Assembly: GCF_002895435.1 (NCBI RefSeq)
Contig: NZ_POYJ01000004.1
Span: 62,001-126,000 of the forward strand
Length of the DNA: 64,000 bases
Source: Aquimarina sediminis
GTDB taxonomy: Bacteria > Bacteroidota > Bacteroidia > Flavobacteriales > Flavobacteriaceae
Direction of reading: 5' to 3'
In this document: positions 1-9,312 of the stretch, piece by piece
Layout: each line of letters opens with the position of its first letter
Numbering within the stretch: the first letter of the stretch is position 1
Translations under genes and position numbers: made by a program
The notes under the pieces: model-generated
What the model saw: the letters and a program-made list of their open reading frames with translations, nothing else
Told to the model about the DNA's origin: nothing
Databases searched by the model: none

Positions 1-2249
1 CCAGGAACATTACATTTGAATTTTTGATCTACATTTTGAACTTCGTCATCTTGACCATAAGATGTTCCCGCAACATATTGAGGAATATTAGCACATCCTC
101 CACCTGTATCACTATTTACAGTAATAGAAACAACTGATGAAGTAGTACTTGCATTTTCATTATCAGTAGCCTTGGCAGTAAGAGCATATTCTCCTACAGC
201 TGCATTAGTAATTGTAAAACTAAATGGGCTAGTGGTATCTTCACCCAACTTTGTGGGACCATTATAAAACTCAACCTTTGAGACAGCTCCATCAATATCC
301 TGAGCATCAGCGGTAATTGCTATTGAAGCTCCTGCAATAAAAGTATCATTATTATTTGGTGAAGTAATACTTACTGTAGGAGGTACATTAGGAGGTCCAT
401 TTCCTACTGTTATCGAAACAGCAGCAGAATTTCCTGTAGCATTTTCATTATCTGTAACCTTAGCTGTAAGTGTATAGCTACCCTCGGCTACATTTTGCCA
501 AGAAAACTCATAAGGAGATGTTGTATCCTCTCCTAATTTTACTGGTCCATTATAAAACTCAACTTTTGTAACAGTTCCATCACTATCAGAAGCATTTGCC
601 GTAATTGCAATAGTTGCTCCAACCGCAAAATTAGCATTGTTAGCAGGTGATGTTATATTAACTACAGGTGCTACATTTCCTCCTGGTCCTCCAGTTGCAA
701 AAACTTCATTTATTTTGTTTACTAAAGGTGACTTCACATTAGACCATCTTTTTAGTTTTGGTCCGAATGAAGTTACAGAACCTCCAATTTCGAGATCACC
801 ATACACTGTCCAAACTATTGTACCAGCTAATCCATTATCATTAATAAATTTGGCTTTAACTGCAATAGACTCTTCATCATCATAACTCAAAAAATACTTC
901 CCATTAACTAAATAAGGTACTTTAGCCTCATTATCCCATTTTCTGGTCCATCCACTATTAGGAGATAGTGCTTTTTGTTTGATAAAGAAATGGTTTGGTG
1001 TACCATCATACACATTTTTAGGCCAATTCGTATAATCCGCACACGTTTCTATTGGTCCATCCGGCTGTATATTCTCAGATCTTTTTACTGTTTTTACATT
1101 AAGATCAGCATTACCTTCAGTAATCACACCTCTACCATAGAATGGTGCTCCAAAACAAATTTTATTTTTAGGAACACCTAATTCTACAAGTTTTTGTAAA
1201 GTCGATTGCCAGTTAAAAAAAGGTACTTCTGCTCCCGTATATGGATATACTGGTGCATTATGACCAGCAATGTTAGACCACCCACCATTAAAATCGTAGG
1301 TCATCATATTAAAATAATCCATGTTTGATGCTACATTAGTCCAATTAAACCCATCCAATTTTCTTGGATCAGCAGACATTGCCGACGTAATCAATTTTGT
1401 AGGACCAATGGCAGTACGTAATTCTTGTAATAACGTTTCAAAATTAGCAAAATCTGCCTGGGTTCCTGTAAAATTCATTCCTGCAAAAGGTCCAGGATAT
1501 TCCCAGTCAAGATCTATTCCATCAAATCCTGTTGCAATTAGTTTTTTACAATCCTCAATAAATTTTGCTCTTTTTACTGGATCAGCTGCCATTTCTGGAA
1601 AGTGCTTACACATACTCCATCCTCCTATTGAAGCCATAACTTTAACTCCTTTTTGGTGTGCCAATTCAAGAAGACCAGGAGCACCTGTTTCTTTATGCAA
1701 TGGTAATGGTAGTGATCCGCTTAGACCCCAAGTTGGATGTGTCCAAGTACTTCCTTGGAGCGCAACCTGAAACCCTTGAGCTTCTGCTCTTCTTTTTGCA
1801 TCTTCATTAATATATTGAATTGGGTCTATCTCTCCGAATAGAATATGCATATCCCAACTACTATATATATCTGTAAAGAATATATCTTTAGGTGCCTGGG
1901 TAACTCCTGCTTGATGAATTTTCTTATCTCTATGATCACCGCTATGTAATGATCCATCTCTTGCTACACCAAAAAACGAATAATTCAAAATAGTATACTT
2001 AGAATAATCAATATTAAGGTGAGTCAAAGCTCCTGCCGAAGGAACACCTGCAGTATTAGTTTTCCAGGCGTCCCAGTTAGTTATATAACCTATTACTTGT
2101 TTTTGGTGGTTGGAGGTCGTAGCGCTTCCACCGGTATTTACTTGTGCAAAAGCAATGCTCGATATGCACATTAACATTAAAAGCAATGATGCCTTTAAAT
2201 ACATTTTTTGAAACCGCCAGACCATAACAGTTTGGTTTAATTTTTTCAT
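1..2249 (-). CDS. Secreted GH18 chitinase, multidomain, C-terminus cut by window edge
   Basis: The reading frame is open from an ATG at 2249 to the left edge, giving 749 visible residues. A signal peptide (about residues 14-36, ending SSIAFAQ) is followed by a GH18 barrel. The catalytic motif DGIDLDWE lies at residues 243-250, so Glu250 is the predicted acid. After the barrel come two similar Ig-like modules, each with a VEFYNGP.KLGEDTTSP core, and then the start of a chitin-binding module (IPQYVAGTSYG) that matches the one at the end of the GH19 protein at 6401-9079. By family knowledge it hydrolyses chitin outside the cell. The missing C-terminus would probably carry a T9SS sorting domain as in the two neighbours; this is inference. 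Antisense open frames over it are shadows. Confidence 0.95.
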   Translation of the reverse strand, partial: MKKLNQTVMVWRFQKMYLKASLLLMLMCISSIAFAQVNTGGSATTSNHQKQVIGYITNWDAWKTNTAGVPSAGALTHLNIDYSKYTILNYSFFGVARDGSLHSGDHRDKKIHQAGVTQAPKDIFFTDIYSSWDMHILFGEIDPIQYINEDAKRRAEAQGFQVALQGSTWTHPTWGLSGSLPLPLHKETGAPGLLELAHQKGVKVMASIGGWSMCKHFPEMAADPVKRAKFIEDCKKLIATGFDGIDLDWEYPGPFAGMNFTGTQADFANFETLLQELRTAIGPTKLITSAMSADPRKLDGFNWTNVASNMDYFNMMTYDFNGGWSNIAGHNAPVYPYTGAEVPFFNWQSTLQKLVELGVPKNKICFGAPFYGRGVITEGNADLNVKTVKRSENIQPDGPIETCADYTNWPKNVYDGTPNHFFIKQKALSPNSGWTRKWDNEAKVPYLVNGKYFLSYDDEESIAVKAKFINDNGLAGTIVWTVYGDLEIGGSVTSFGPKLKRWSNVKSPLVNKINEVFATGGPGGNVAPVVNITSPANNANFAVGATIAITANASDSDGTVTKVEFYNGPVKLGEDTTSPYEFSWQNVAEGSYTLTAKVTDNENATGNSAAVSITVGNGPPNVPPTVSITSPNNNDTFIAGASIAITADAQDIDGAVSKVEFYNGPTKLGEDTTSPFSFTITNAAVGEYALTAKATDNENASTTSSVVSITVNSDTGGGCANIPQYVAGTSYGQDDEVQNVDQKFKCNVP

Positions 2250-2592
2250 AATTTTCTTCCTTAAGTTAAAATAGTTTGTGTTATTACATACGAAAACGTT
2301 GTAGTTTTCCGAATGAAAAATTAGAAATAAACACGAGTTAAAAAAAACTAATTAGCTGAATGGTTACAATTTGTAGATTTTCAGAAGGAAAACAGGAATA
2401 AGGTGCATTTTTCATTATTCTACAATTTCTATAGGAAAAAAGGAGTGTTTATATCGTCTTCAAAAAAATGGGGGCAATAAAAAAGAATAAATTTGGTTAA
2501 ATATCCAGGTAGGAAATAAGTTTTATTCATTATAAAAGATGTAAATTAAGGAATATTTACTCGTAGTATAACTGCTAAAAAAACCTAATGAA
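2250..2592. other. Divergent intergenic region between GH18 chitinase and LytTR regulator
   Basis: This 343-base AT-rich stretch must hold the leftward promoter of the chitinase and the rightward promoter of the regulator gene. I see no coding frame. On the minus strand ACTCGT at 2338-2333 begins a block (ACTCGTGTTTATTTC) resembling one about the same distance upstream of the GH19 gene (ACTCGT at 9186-9181). No convincing TTTG/TAnnTTTG flavobacterial promoter was found by eye. Confidence 0.5.
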
Positions 2593-3309
2593 ATGAAAGT
2601 AAAATGTTTACTTATTGATGATGATCCACTGGCTATCAATATTATAAAAAACCATTTAGAGTATTTTGAGCGCTTTGAGGTAGTTTTTACCTGCAATAAT
2701 GCAATAGATGCTTTCGACTTTATTAATAATAATCCTATTGATTTAGTTTTTGTTGACATTTGTTTACCAATAGTTAATGGCATAGAGTTTATCAAAAGCT
2801 TAAATAATCCTCCTCTTATTATCATAACCACTTCAAGTCAGGATTATGCTGTGCAAGGTTTTGAACTAGATGTTGTAGATTATCTTATAAAACCTATTTC
2901 GATTAAACGATTGGTTAAATCTTTACATAAAACTTCTAAAATTCTTAATCACGCGAACAAATCTTCACAAATATCCACTCCTGAATTTGAAGATCATATT
3001 TTCATCAAAGTAGATAAAAAGATGATAAAGGTATATTTTGAAGATATTCTATACATAAAGAGTTTAAAAGACTATGTTATTATAAAAACAAATTATAAAG
3101 ACTACGTTACTCACTATAATTTATCTGCCATTACCCGGTTACTCCCCATGCATTTTTTTATTAGGATTCATAGATCTTACACTATAGCCCTTAACAAAAT
3201 CAAAGCAATTGATAAAAACTGTATTGAGATTGATGACATATTGCTCCCTATAGGAAGAAACTATTTAAAAGAAGTCAAGAATAAAATTATAAACGGAGTT
3301 ACCAGCTAG
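2593..3309 (+). CDS. LytTR-family response regulator (orphan)
   Basis: The 238-residue protein has an N-terminal receiver domain (about 1-120) with the acidic pocket LLIDDDP and the phospho-acceptor Asp55 in FVDICLPIVNG. A LytTR DNA-binding domain follows (about 135-235), with the typical FIKVDKK and RIHRSYTIALNKI strands. It is a paralogue of the regulator at 14828-15553 and shares the same architecture. No histidine kinase gene is adjacent, so its partner is either the kinase at 15553-16572 or the hybrid kinase at 9313-11550, or it lies elsewhere. The position between chitinase genes suggests control of chitinase expression, which is inference. The start at 2593 is chosen because an ATG 5 bases upstream stops at once. 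Confidence 0.92.
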   Translation: MKVKCLLIDDDPLAINIIKNHLEYFERFEVVFTCNNAIDAFDFINNNPIDLVFVDICLPIVNGIEFIKSLNNPPLIIITTSSQDYAVQGFELDVVDYLIKPISIKRLVKSLHKTSKILNHANKSSQISTPEFEDHIFIKVDKKMIKVYFEDILYIKSLKDYVIIKTNYKDYVTHYNLSAITRLLPMHFFIRIHRSYTIALNKIKAIDKNCIEIDDILLPIGRNYLKEVKNKIINGVTS

Positions 3310-3696
3310 CTCATACAACTCCTGAAGGTTCTAAAAAGCTAAAGCTGTATAACCTTTTAACTATTAATATCATAACAACAAAGATCCGGGCATAACCCGG
3401 ATCTTTCTATGTGTAAACGATTTACATCAATTCACAACATGATTCAAAACATAACAAACAAAATTTTAATCACATCATATATATTCTCAATGCCATGTTT
3501 TTCTAACTCAATTTTTATAATCCTTCACTGATCTTCCTATTATACAATCAATTATATCTATCTCTAGAATGGTTCAGAATCATTACTTTGTCAAATACGA
3601 GTCTCAATTTGTACTGGAAAATCAGTACGCAAAGACCCTTTTTTGACATTTCTATAACTCCATCACTTTCCTTGTAACTTTTTAAAGACTTTACTC
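3310..3696. other. Convergent intergenic region
   Basis: Apart from the hairpin at 3380-3406 I see no gene, repeat or clear signal in these 387 AT-rich bases between the regulator stop and the GH18 chitinase stop. Confidence 0.6.
3380..3406 (+). terminator. Hairpin terminator after LytTR regulator gene
   Basis: A perfect 11-bp stem, AAAGATCCGGG paired with CCCGGATCTTT around a 5-base loop, lies 70 bases after the stop codon. It sits between convergent genes and could act on both strands. Confidence 0.85.
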
Positions 3697-6306
3697 TTAT
3701 TTTTTTATTATTTTCTTAGTTAATACATTTCCATCGATATTAACTTTATAGATATAAATTCCGCTTTTTAACGTTGATAGGTCTTGTTCAAAGCTTTTAC
3801 TTCCATTGTATCTTCTATAAGATTTGGTTTTTATCAATTTTCCATATATATCATATAAATCTATTCTTACCTCTGAAGCTTTAGTAGTAGTAATTTGATA
3901 GTTTATCGTATTATCAACTAATGTTTGAAAAGAGACAGAGTTATACATATCAACACCATTTTTTGCACAATCAGAAACAAATTCCCATACAGAACTACCT
4001 CCAGGAGTTTCTCCTTCTGTCCACCACTTGGCTTTATAAATTTTTGTACTGTGATAAACTTGATCTCCTCCATTGTAAGCTATAGACGACACCCATTGAT
4101 CAAATCCACAAAAAGTACCTCCTGCTCCACTACAATCTGAGACAAATTCCCAAACAGAACTGCTTCCTGGTGTTTCTCCTTTTGTCCACCATTTATTAGT
4201 ATACAATTTACCTTGGTAAGTCACTTTTTGCCCTGCAGTAGCATATGTCTTATCAGCTTTCCATGCTTCTACACCATCACAAACTCCACCTCCAACTTTT
4301 TTCTTTACAGTAAACGCAGTATTACTCTCTGAAGATAAACCTTCATTATCTGTTGCGGTTATTTTATATGATACATCTCCAAAAGCACTTGGAGTCCAAC
4401 TAGCTGTATACTGGTTACCATTTTGGGTTGTAGTAACCGCAGTATTATTTACTAAAAATGATACAGAACTAACCTGAGTATCGTCACTTATTGTAGCTTT
4501 CAATTGAATTACAGACAATTCTGTTTGCTCGATAACACTTAAGTCTTGTGGTTCGATCATCGAGATTGAAGGTGGTGTATTCCCTCCTATTATCTTTTCT
4601 TTTATAGTAAAAACTATTGTCTTTTCTGAAGTTGCATTTTTATTATCTGTAGCAGAAGCCACTAGAGTCACTTCTCCAAAAGCTGTAGGAGTGAAACTGG
4701 CAGTATAGCTACTACCATTTGCAGTTGCACTTATAGGTGTATTATTATGTTTAAACACAAAAGATTGAATGGTTCCATCAGAATCTGTAGCATTGGCTTT
4801 TAATGCTATTGGTGCTAATGCCGTCAATTCAATTATTTGATTATTAGTTGGCGTTTCCCATGTTACTACAGGTGCGTCATTTATAGGCGTATTATTTCCG
4901 GCAGCTTCATTAATTGCTCTTAAAAGACTCGATGAAGAGTTATAGCTAGCATCTTGAGTTAGCTCCCAAATGATCAACCCCTGGTGTCCATAGTTTTTAG
5001 AATATTTCATTTTTTCACCAGCTAGCTTTGGTGTATTATAGTATAGCTTCTTATTCTTTTCTCCTATAAACCCACCCAATTTTCTAGCATCCTTAGGATC
5101 ATAACTTGTAGCAGCATTTGGAAATTCTTCTATAATATCTTTATAAGGGACAAACTTAGCTCCGTTACCTCCATTCGGTTTTTTCTCAGAAAAATCGTAT
5201 CCATAGATCGGCGCTCCAAATGCAATTTTGGCTTTAGGTACATTAAAACCACCTGCGTGATTCCACGCTGGAGGAGCAAATCCCATCCAATATTCTAAGG
5301 CATCCTGAGCAGAATAAATAGGGTTGTCTGCAGTTTGACCAGTATACAATCCTTGAGGAACTTTATGTAATGCAGAATGAGGTCCTTCTGGAGATGCATC
5401 CCATGATCCTGTAAAATCATATGTCATTAGCCCTATCCAATCCATATAATCGGCTATTCCATCGTCATAATTGTTTCCGTACCATGAAGTTCCGAACACT
5501 GCCGCAGTAATAAGTTTATTAGGCATTTTTGCTCTAAGTTTCTGGCTTAATTTTGTTAGCCCGATTCCCGCAGGGTGAGGTCCTTGATCTCTGTCTCCCC
5601 ATTTACTTCCTCTTACACGACCTCCTTGATCAGATGTCCCACTTATTGCTGGATCTGCCCACCAGCATTCCATATCCAAATCAATACCATCCAAATTATT
5701 AGTGGTTACGTAATTTGCGATTAAAGTGGCAATTTCATCTAATTTGGCATCATTATTATGATATTTATTCATAAGCCATAAGAAAGCAAAATCAGTTGCT
5801 CCCCCAAGAGCTACAGAAACTTTTACATTTTTTGCCCTTGCTTTTTGTAAAACTCCAAGATCATTAAGTACTGAATCTACTTTTCTTTCTTGAAATGCAT
5901 CAAAAGAAACTGAAGCAAAGTTACTACTGTTATAGTCATTGTTATTTTGCTTAAACATCAAAAAAGAAATATTCAAATGTGTAACCACCTCGGGTTTGAA
6001 GTTATTCTTAATATCGTAATCAGCTACCCAGGTAGGCAAGTATCCTATAATACGCTGTTTTCCAGAATAATCTGGTCCTAATCCGCCATCCCCACATGGC
6101 CCTATTAATTCCCAGGAGCCTGCACCTGGAGCATCACTGGTGTAATATTTACACTTGTAATTAACGCTGTTGTAAGATACTTCCTGCCCTTGAGTATAAG
6201 GAACATTACTAGCATTCCATTCTGGATTACAGGTTGGAAAATTGTATTGAGCCTGTATGTATAAGGCACAAAAAAACACTAGTAAAAATGTATAAAAATT
6301 TTTCAT
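3697..6306 (-). CDS. Secreted GH18 chitinase with three CBM5/12-like modules and T9SS sorting tail
   Basis: This 869-residue protein has, in order, a signal peptide (1-20), an aromatic CBM5/12-like module (about 22-72), a GH18 barrel (about 84-465) with the motif DGIDLDME at 206-213 and predicted acid Glu213, two Ig-like modules (about 475-665), two more chitin-binding modules each with a KWWT.GETPG core (about 675-780), and a C-terminal T9SS type A sorting domain ending in a basic patch. The family hydrolyses beta-1,4-linked GlcNAc polymers. It reads in the same direction as the GH19 gene, 94 bases downstream of it, so the two may be co-transcribed. Substrate and secretion route are inferred from domain content. 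Confidence 0.95.
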   Translation of the reverse strand: MKNFYTFLLVFFCALYIQAQYNFPTCNPEWNASNVPYTQGQEVSYNSVNYKCKYYTSDAPGAGSWELIGPCGDGGLGPDYSGKQRIIGYLPTWVADYDIKNNFKPEVVTHLNISFLMFKQNNNDYNSSNFASVSFDAFQERKVDSVLNDLGVLQKARAKNVKVSVALGGATDFAFLWLMNKYHNNDAKLDEIATLIANYVTTNNLDGIDLDMECWWADPAISGTSDQGGRVRGSKWGDRDQGPHPAGIGLTKLSQKLRAKMPNKLITAAVFGTSWYGNNYDDGIADYMDWIGLMTYDFTGSWDASPEGPHSALHKVPQGLYTGQTADNPIYSAQDALEYWMGFAPPAWNHAGGFNVPKAKIAFGAPIYGYDFSEKKPNGGNGAKFVPYKDIIEEFPNAATSYDPKDARKLGGFIGEKNKKLYYNTPKLAGEKMKYSKNYGHQGLIIWELTQDASYNSSSSLLRAINEAAGNNTPINDAPVVTWETPTNNQIIELTALAPIALKANATDSDGTIQSFVFKHNNTPISATANGSSYTASFTPTAFGEVTLVASATDNKNATSEKTIVFTIKEKIIGGNTPPSISMIEPQDLSVIEQTELSVIQLKATISDDTQVSSVSFLVNNTAVTTTQNGNQYTASWTPSAFGDVSYKITATDNEGLSSESNTAFTVKKKVGGGVCDGVEAWKADKTYATAGQKVTYQGKLYTNKWWTKGETPGSSSVWEFVSDCSGAGGTFCGFDQWVSSIAYNGGDQVYHSTKIYKAKWWTEGETPGGSSVWEFVSDCAKNGVDMYNSVSFQTLVDNTINYQITTTKASEVRIDLYDIYGKLIKTKSYRRYNGSKSFEQDLSTLKSGIYIYKVNIDGNVLTKKIIKK

Positions 6307-6347
6307 GATTAATATAGTTAATGGTTTGTGTGTTTGCGATATATAAT

Positions 6348-6381
6348 CGGGTAGCTATGTCACTAAGTAAATAACTACCCG
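6348..6381 (-). promoter_or_regulatory. Inverted repeat between GH19 and GH18 genes
   Basis: CGGGTAGCTA and TAACTACCCG form a 10-bp stem with one mismatch or wobble and a 14-base loop. It lies in the 94-base gap upstream of the GH18 start. No U-tract follows, so it may be a weak terminator, an mRNA-stabilising hairpin for the GH19 transcript, or an operator. Confidence 0.5.
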
Positions 6382-6400
6382 AAATGTTTTTCTTAAAAAC

Positions 6401-9079
6401 TTAGTTTTTAAGGACTTTCTCAAAATAAACATCATTATCTATGTATATTTTAAATACATAAAGACCTTTTTTGAGATTTGACAGATCTTGAGTAAATGAA
6501 TTAACTTTTTTGGTTTGTCTTCCACTAAAAGTTTCTGTACTAATAAGTTTTCCTGAAATATGGTATAAATTAATTTTTACCCAAGAAGCCTTTTCATTTT
6601 TTATTCTAAAGTTTACAATATCCTGAGTTACTGTTGGAAACACAGAATAATCATTCGAAGCTATTTCCAGATTTGTTGTTCTTGCAGCACATGTTCCTGT
6701 TTTTGTCCATGCTAATTGCCAGTGAGCACCTGTTCCTGGAGCATATGCCCATGCAGCCGTCGACGAGCACCAGCCTGGTATGTCACATTCAAACTTTTCA
6801 CCTGCATTTTTAACTTCTTCATGTAATCCGTAAGAAGTACCCGCAACATATTGCTGAACGTTTGCACAGTTTCCGTTTCCTACATCTTTAATTACAATAG
6901 TAATGGCAGTAGATGTAGAAGTACCACCCTGGTTATCCGTAGCTTTAGCTGTTAAAATATAATTTCCTACAGTTGTGTTGGTGATTGTATAATCATAAGG
7001 ACTGGTTAAGCTTTCTCCAACTTTTGTTCCACTATTAAAAAATTCTACTTTAGTTACTGTCCCATCACTATCAGATGCGTTTACAGTTACAGGAATAGAA
7101 ACTCCTGCATCAAAAGAAGCGTTATTACTTGGTGAAGTAATGGTTATTGATGGTGGAGTATTACCTCCTGTTGTTTTTTCTTTTATAGTAAAAGTGATAT
7201 TTTTTTCAGCAGTACTATTTTGATTATCTGTAGCTGATGCCGTAATTGTTACATTACCAAACGCTGTCGGAGTAAAACTAGCCGTATAACTATTTCCTGA
7301 AGGAGTTGTATTAAGGGTAGTATTATTATGCTTAAATGTAAATGATTGTATTGTACCATCACTATCTGTTGCACTAGCCTTTAAAGTCACGGCTGTAAGT
7401 TGGGTTTGCTCTATCACCTGTCCATTACTCGGTGACTCCCAAGTTATTACAGGTGCAACTCCTGTAGAGGTACCACAATCCTTAATTAGTTCCCATACAG
7501 AATTGCTTCCTGGAACACTACCAGCACCGGCATACCATTTATTTCTATAAACCTTGTTATTGTGTTTAACGTAATTATCTTTATCTCTATATATTCTAGA
7601 ATCATCCCATTCTGGAATCTCTTGACAATCAAGATTTACGCCATCCCATATGATAACTTTGATAGAGGATGTTATATTTAGTCCATTTTCAAATACAGCG
7701 TTTGCTGTCAAAATATGACTTGAATAATTAGAAGGTGTCCAATTAAATGTAGTACCACTATAAGTTTGACTTCCTATAGATGTGGAAACGCTAACTAATC
7801 TAGTATTTTTTTCATCAATTTCTAAATTCACAGGAATAGCTGAAAAACTAGATTGTTCAAACATCTGGTTATTTTTAGGGCTAGAAAATGTTACCACAGG
7901 TTTTTGGGCACAAGGCTCTGCTGTAAGATCTGCAGAATCACCACCATACTTAGACATATCTTTGCAACCACAATCGGATAGATCATGTACTCCATCCATA
8001 TCGGTTCCTATATTGTAAATACCTGTAAATCTTTGATAGTATCCTATTCTATCTAACACCTGAGGTTTTTCAGTGCCTTGACCACACTCGACTCCTCCAT
8101 TAATAATATTTACTGTCATTCCAAGACCTGGAACTCTGTTTTTTGTTTTATCAAGCTCATTTGGAACCCATTTATTTACCATTACGTTATGAGCCGATGG
8201 CTTAGGGTACTGAGGTGTCATCCAAAACCAAATGGCAGTCTGGAATGCTAAAGCTGCATCCTGAATAACCTTTTCTGGATTATCTAATAACACTTGCTTA
8301 TCTCCAAATATAAATTCACTAGCAGGACCATAATTATAGTTATACGATAGTTGTATTGGTCCACGCCCTTTGTATGATTTTCCAGGAGTTGGGGGATAAT
8401 TTGTATCTGGGTAGGCATAAGAAGCATTTGTTGGTTCTTCTCTAAAATGTAATCCCCAAGAGAACTGACCACCAGGAGCTGTTGCCCATCCCCCTGTGGT
8501 TTCATGAGAGATATTTGCAAAAAAAGCAGTGATTTCTCTTTTTCTGGTTTCTAGATTTCCCTCTGCCAAAAATGACCCATAATCCACCTCTTCGGTCATA
8601 ATTTCTTTATCAGCATTTCTTGGAGCATCAAAATCAACATCTGTTCGAATAATTGTTGTTGCTCCTGTTACCTTATCAACACGAGTAATTCTATATGCGT
8701 TTGTACCACATCTTCTATCAAAAATCACTTTGATCTTGCTCATTCTATTAATAGCCTCAATAAAGGACTCGAATGTATAGAAATCATCTTTGGGGTCAAG
8801 TACCCATACACCACCTCCTGTATCTTTAGCTCCAAAGCGATAGGGAAATAATGTATTCCATAAATCTTTATTTATCAAGTCACTTGCTTGAACTGGATTA
8901 AAAGAGCTTGAGGTTTCTTCTAGTATAAAAGTATCATTTGCCTTTGATACCTCGGTGTAATTATTAAAACTGTTAGAAAAGGTTAAATTAACGGTTAAGA
9001 ATAATACCGTAAAAATCATCATCCATGATTTCTCCAATAAAACCCAATGGGTTTTTGGAGTAGTGAGTTTGTGTGCCAT
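6401..9079 (-). CDS. Secreted GH19 chitinase with carbohydrate-binding modules and T9SS tail
   Basis: The 892-residue protein has an N-terminal signal (hydrophobic core about 20-37) and a GH19 catalytic domain. The catalytic Glu193 lies in FFANISHETTGG, and YKGRGPIQLSYNYNYG and the AFQTAIWFWM helix are typical of the family. An Ig-like stretch, a CBM5/12-like module (YRNKWYAGAGSVPGSN), two further Ig-like modules, a chitin-binding module also present in the GH18 protein at the left edge, and a T9SS type A sorting domain follow. GH19 enzymes invert and cleave endo, complementing the retaining GH18 enzymes beside it. A second type of chitinase in one locus suggests attack on different chitin forms, which is inference. 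Confidence 0.95.
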   Translation of the reverse strand: MAHKLTTPKTHWVLLEKSWMMIFTVLFLTVNLTFSNSFNNYTEVSKANDTFILEETSSSFNPVQASDLINKDLWNTLFPYRFGAKDTGGGVWVLDPKDDFYTFESFIEAINRMSKIKVIFDRRCGTNAYRITRVDKVTGATTIIRTDVDFDAPRNADKEIMTEEVDYGSFLAEGNLETRKREITAFFANISHETTGGWATAPGGQFSWGLHFREEPTNASYAYPDTNYPPTPGKSYKGRGPIQLSYNYNYGPASEFIFGDKQVLLDNPEKVIQDAALAFQTAIWFWMTPQYPKPSAHNVMVNKWVPNELDKTKNRVPGLGMTVNIINGGVECGQGTEKPQVLDRIGYYQRFTGIYNIGTDMDGVHDLSDCGCKDMSKYGGDSADLTAEPCAQKPVVTFSSPKNNQMFEQSSFSAIPVNLEIDEKNTRLVSVSTSIGSQTYSGTTFNWTPSNYSSHILTANAVFENGLNITSSIKVIIWDGVNLDCQEIPEWDDSRIYRDKDNYVKHNNKVYRNKWYAGAGSVPGSNSVWELIKDCGTSTGVAPVITWESPSNGQVIEQTQLTAVTLKASATDSDGTIQSFTFKHNNTTLNTTPSGNSYTASFTPTAFGNVTITASATDNQNSTAEKNITFTIKEKTTGGNTPPSITITSPSNNASFDAGVSIPVTVNASDSDGTVTKVEFFNSGTKVGESLTSPYDYTITNTTVGNYILTAKATDNQGGTSTSTAITIVIKDVGNGNCANVQQYVAGTSYGLHEEVKNAGEKFECDIPGWCSSTAAWAYAPGTGAHWQLAWTKTGTCAARTTNLEIASNDYSVFPTVTQDIVNFRIKNEKASWVKINLYHISGKLISTETFSGRQTKKVNSFTQDLSNLKKGLYVFKIYIDNDVYFEKVLKN

Positions 9080-9312
9080 TATTAAGATAATTTTGTGTTA
9101 AAGAAATAGTTAGTTTCTTTCGTTTGTTTTAGTTACATCCTAAAGTAGTGTATTTACCCCTTTTTAATGAAATAAAATATACGAGTAGCATTATTTGGCA
9201 TATAAAGACCATCAGATTGGGAATGAGTGAAAGTTTAAATTGATATGTTTATCAATTTTACCATTTCTTTTAAAAAAGGAGAAATAGTTACGAATATGAT
9301 CAGAAGTTTTTA

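Noticed and set aside
240..620. Near-identical DNA repeats suggesting a mobile or CRISPR-like element
   Set aside because: They are two homologous Ig-like modules of one chitinase, diverged at codon level as expected for domain duplication.
1321..1770. 149-residue plus-strand frame
   Set aside because: It is antisense to the GH18 catalytic domain, which has clear motifs on the other strand.
2523..2831. 102-residue minus-strand frame
   Set aside because: It is antisense to the receiver domain of the LytTR regulator.
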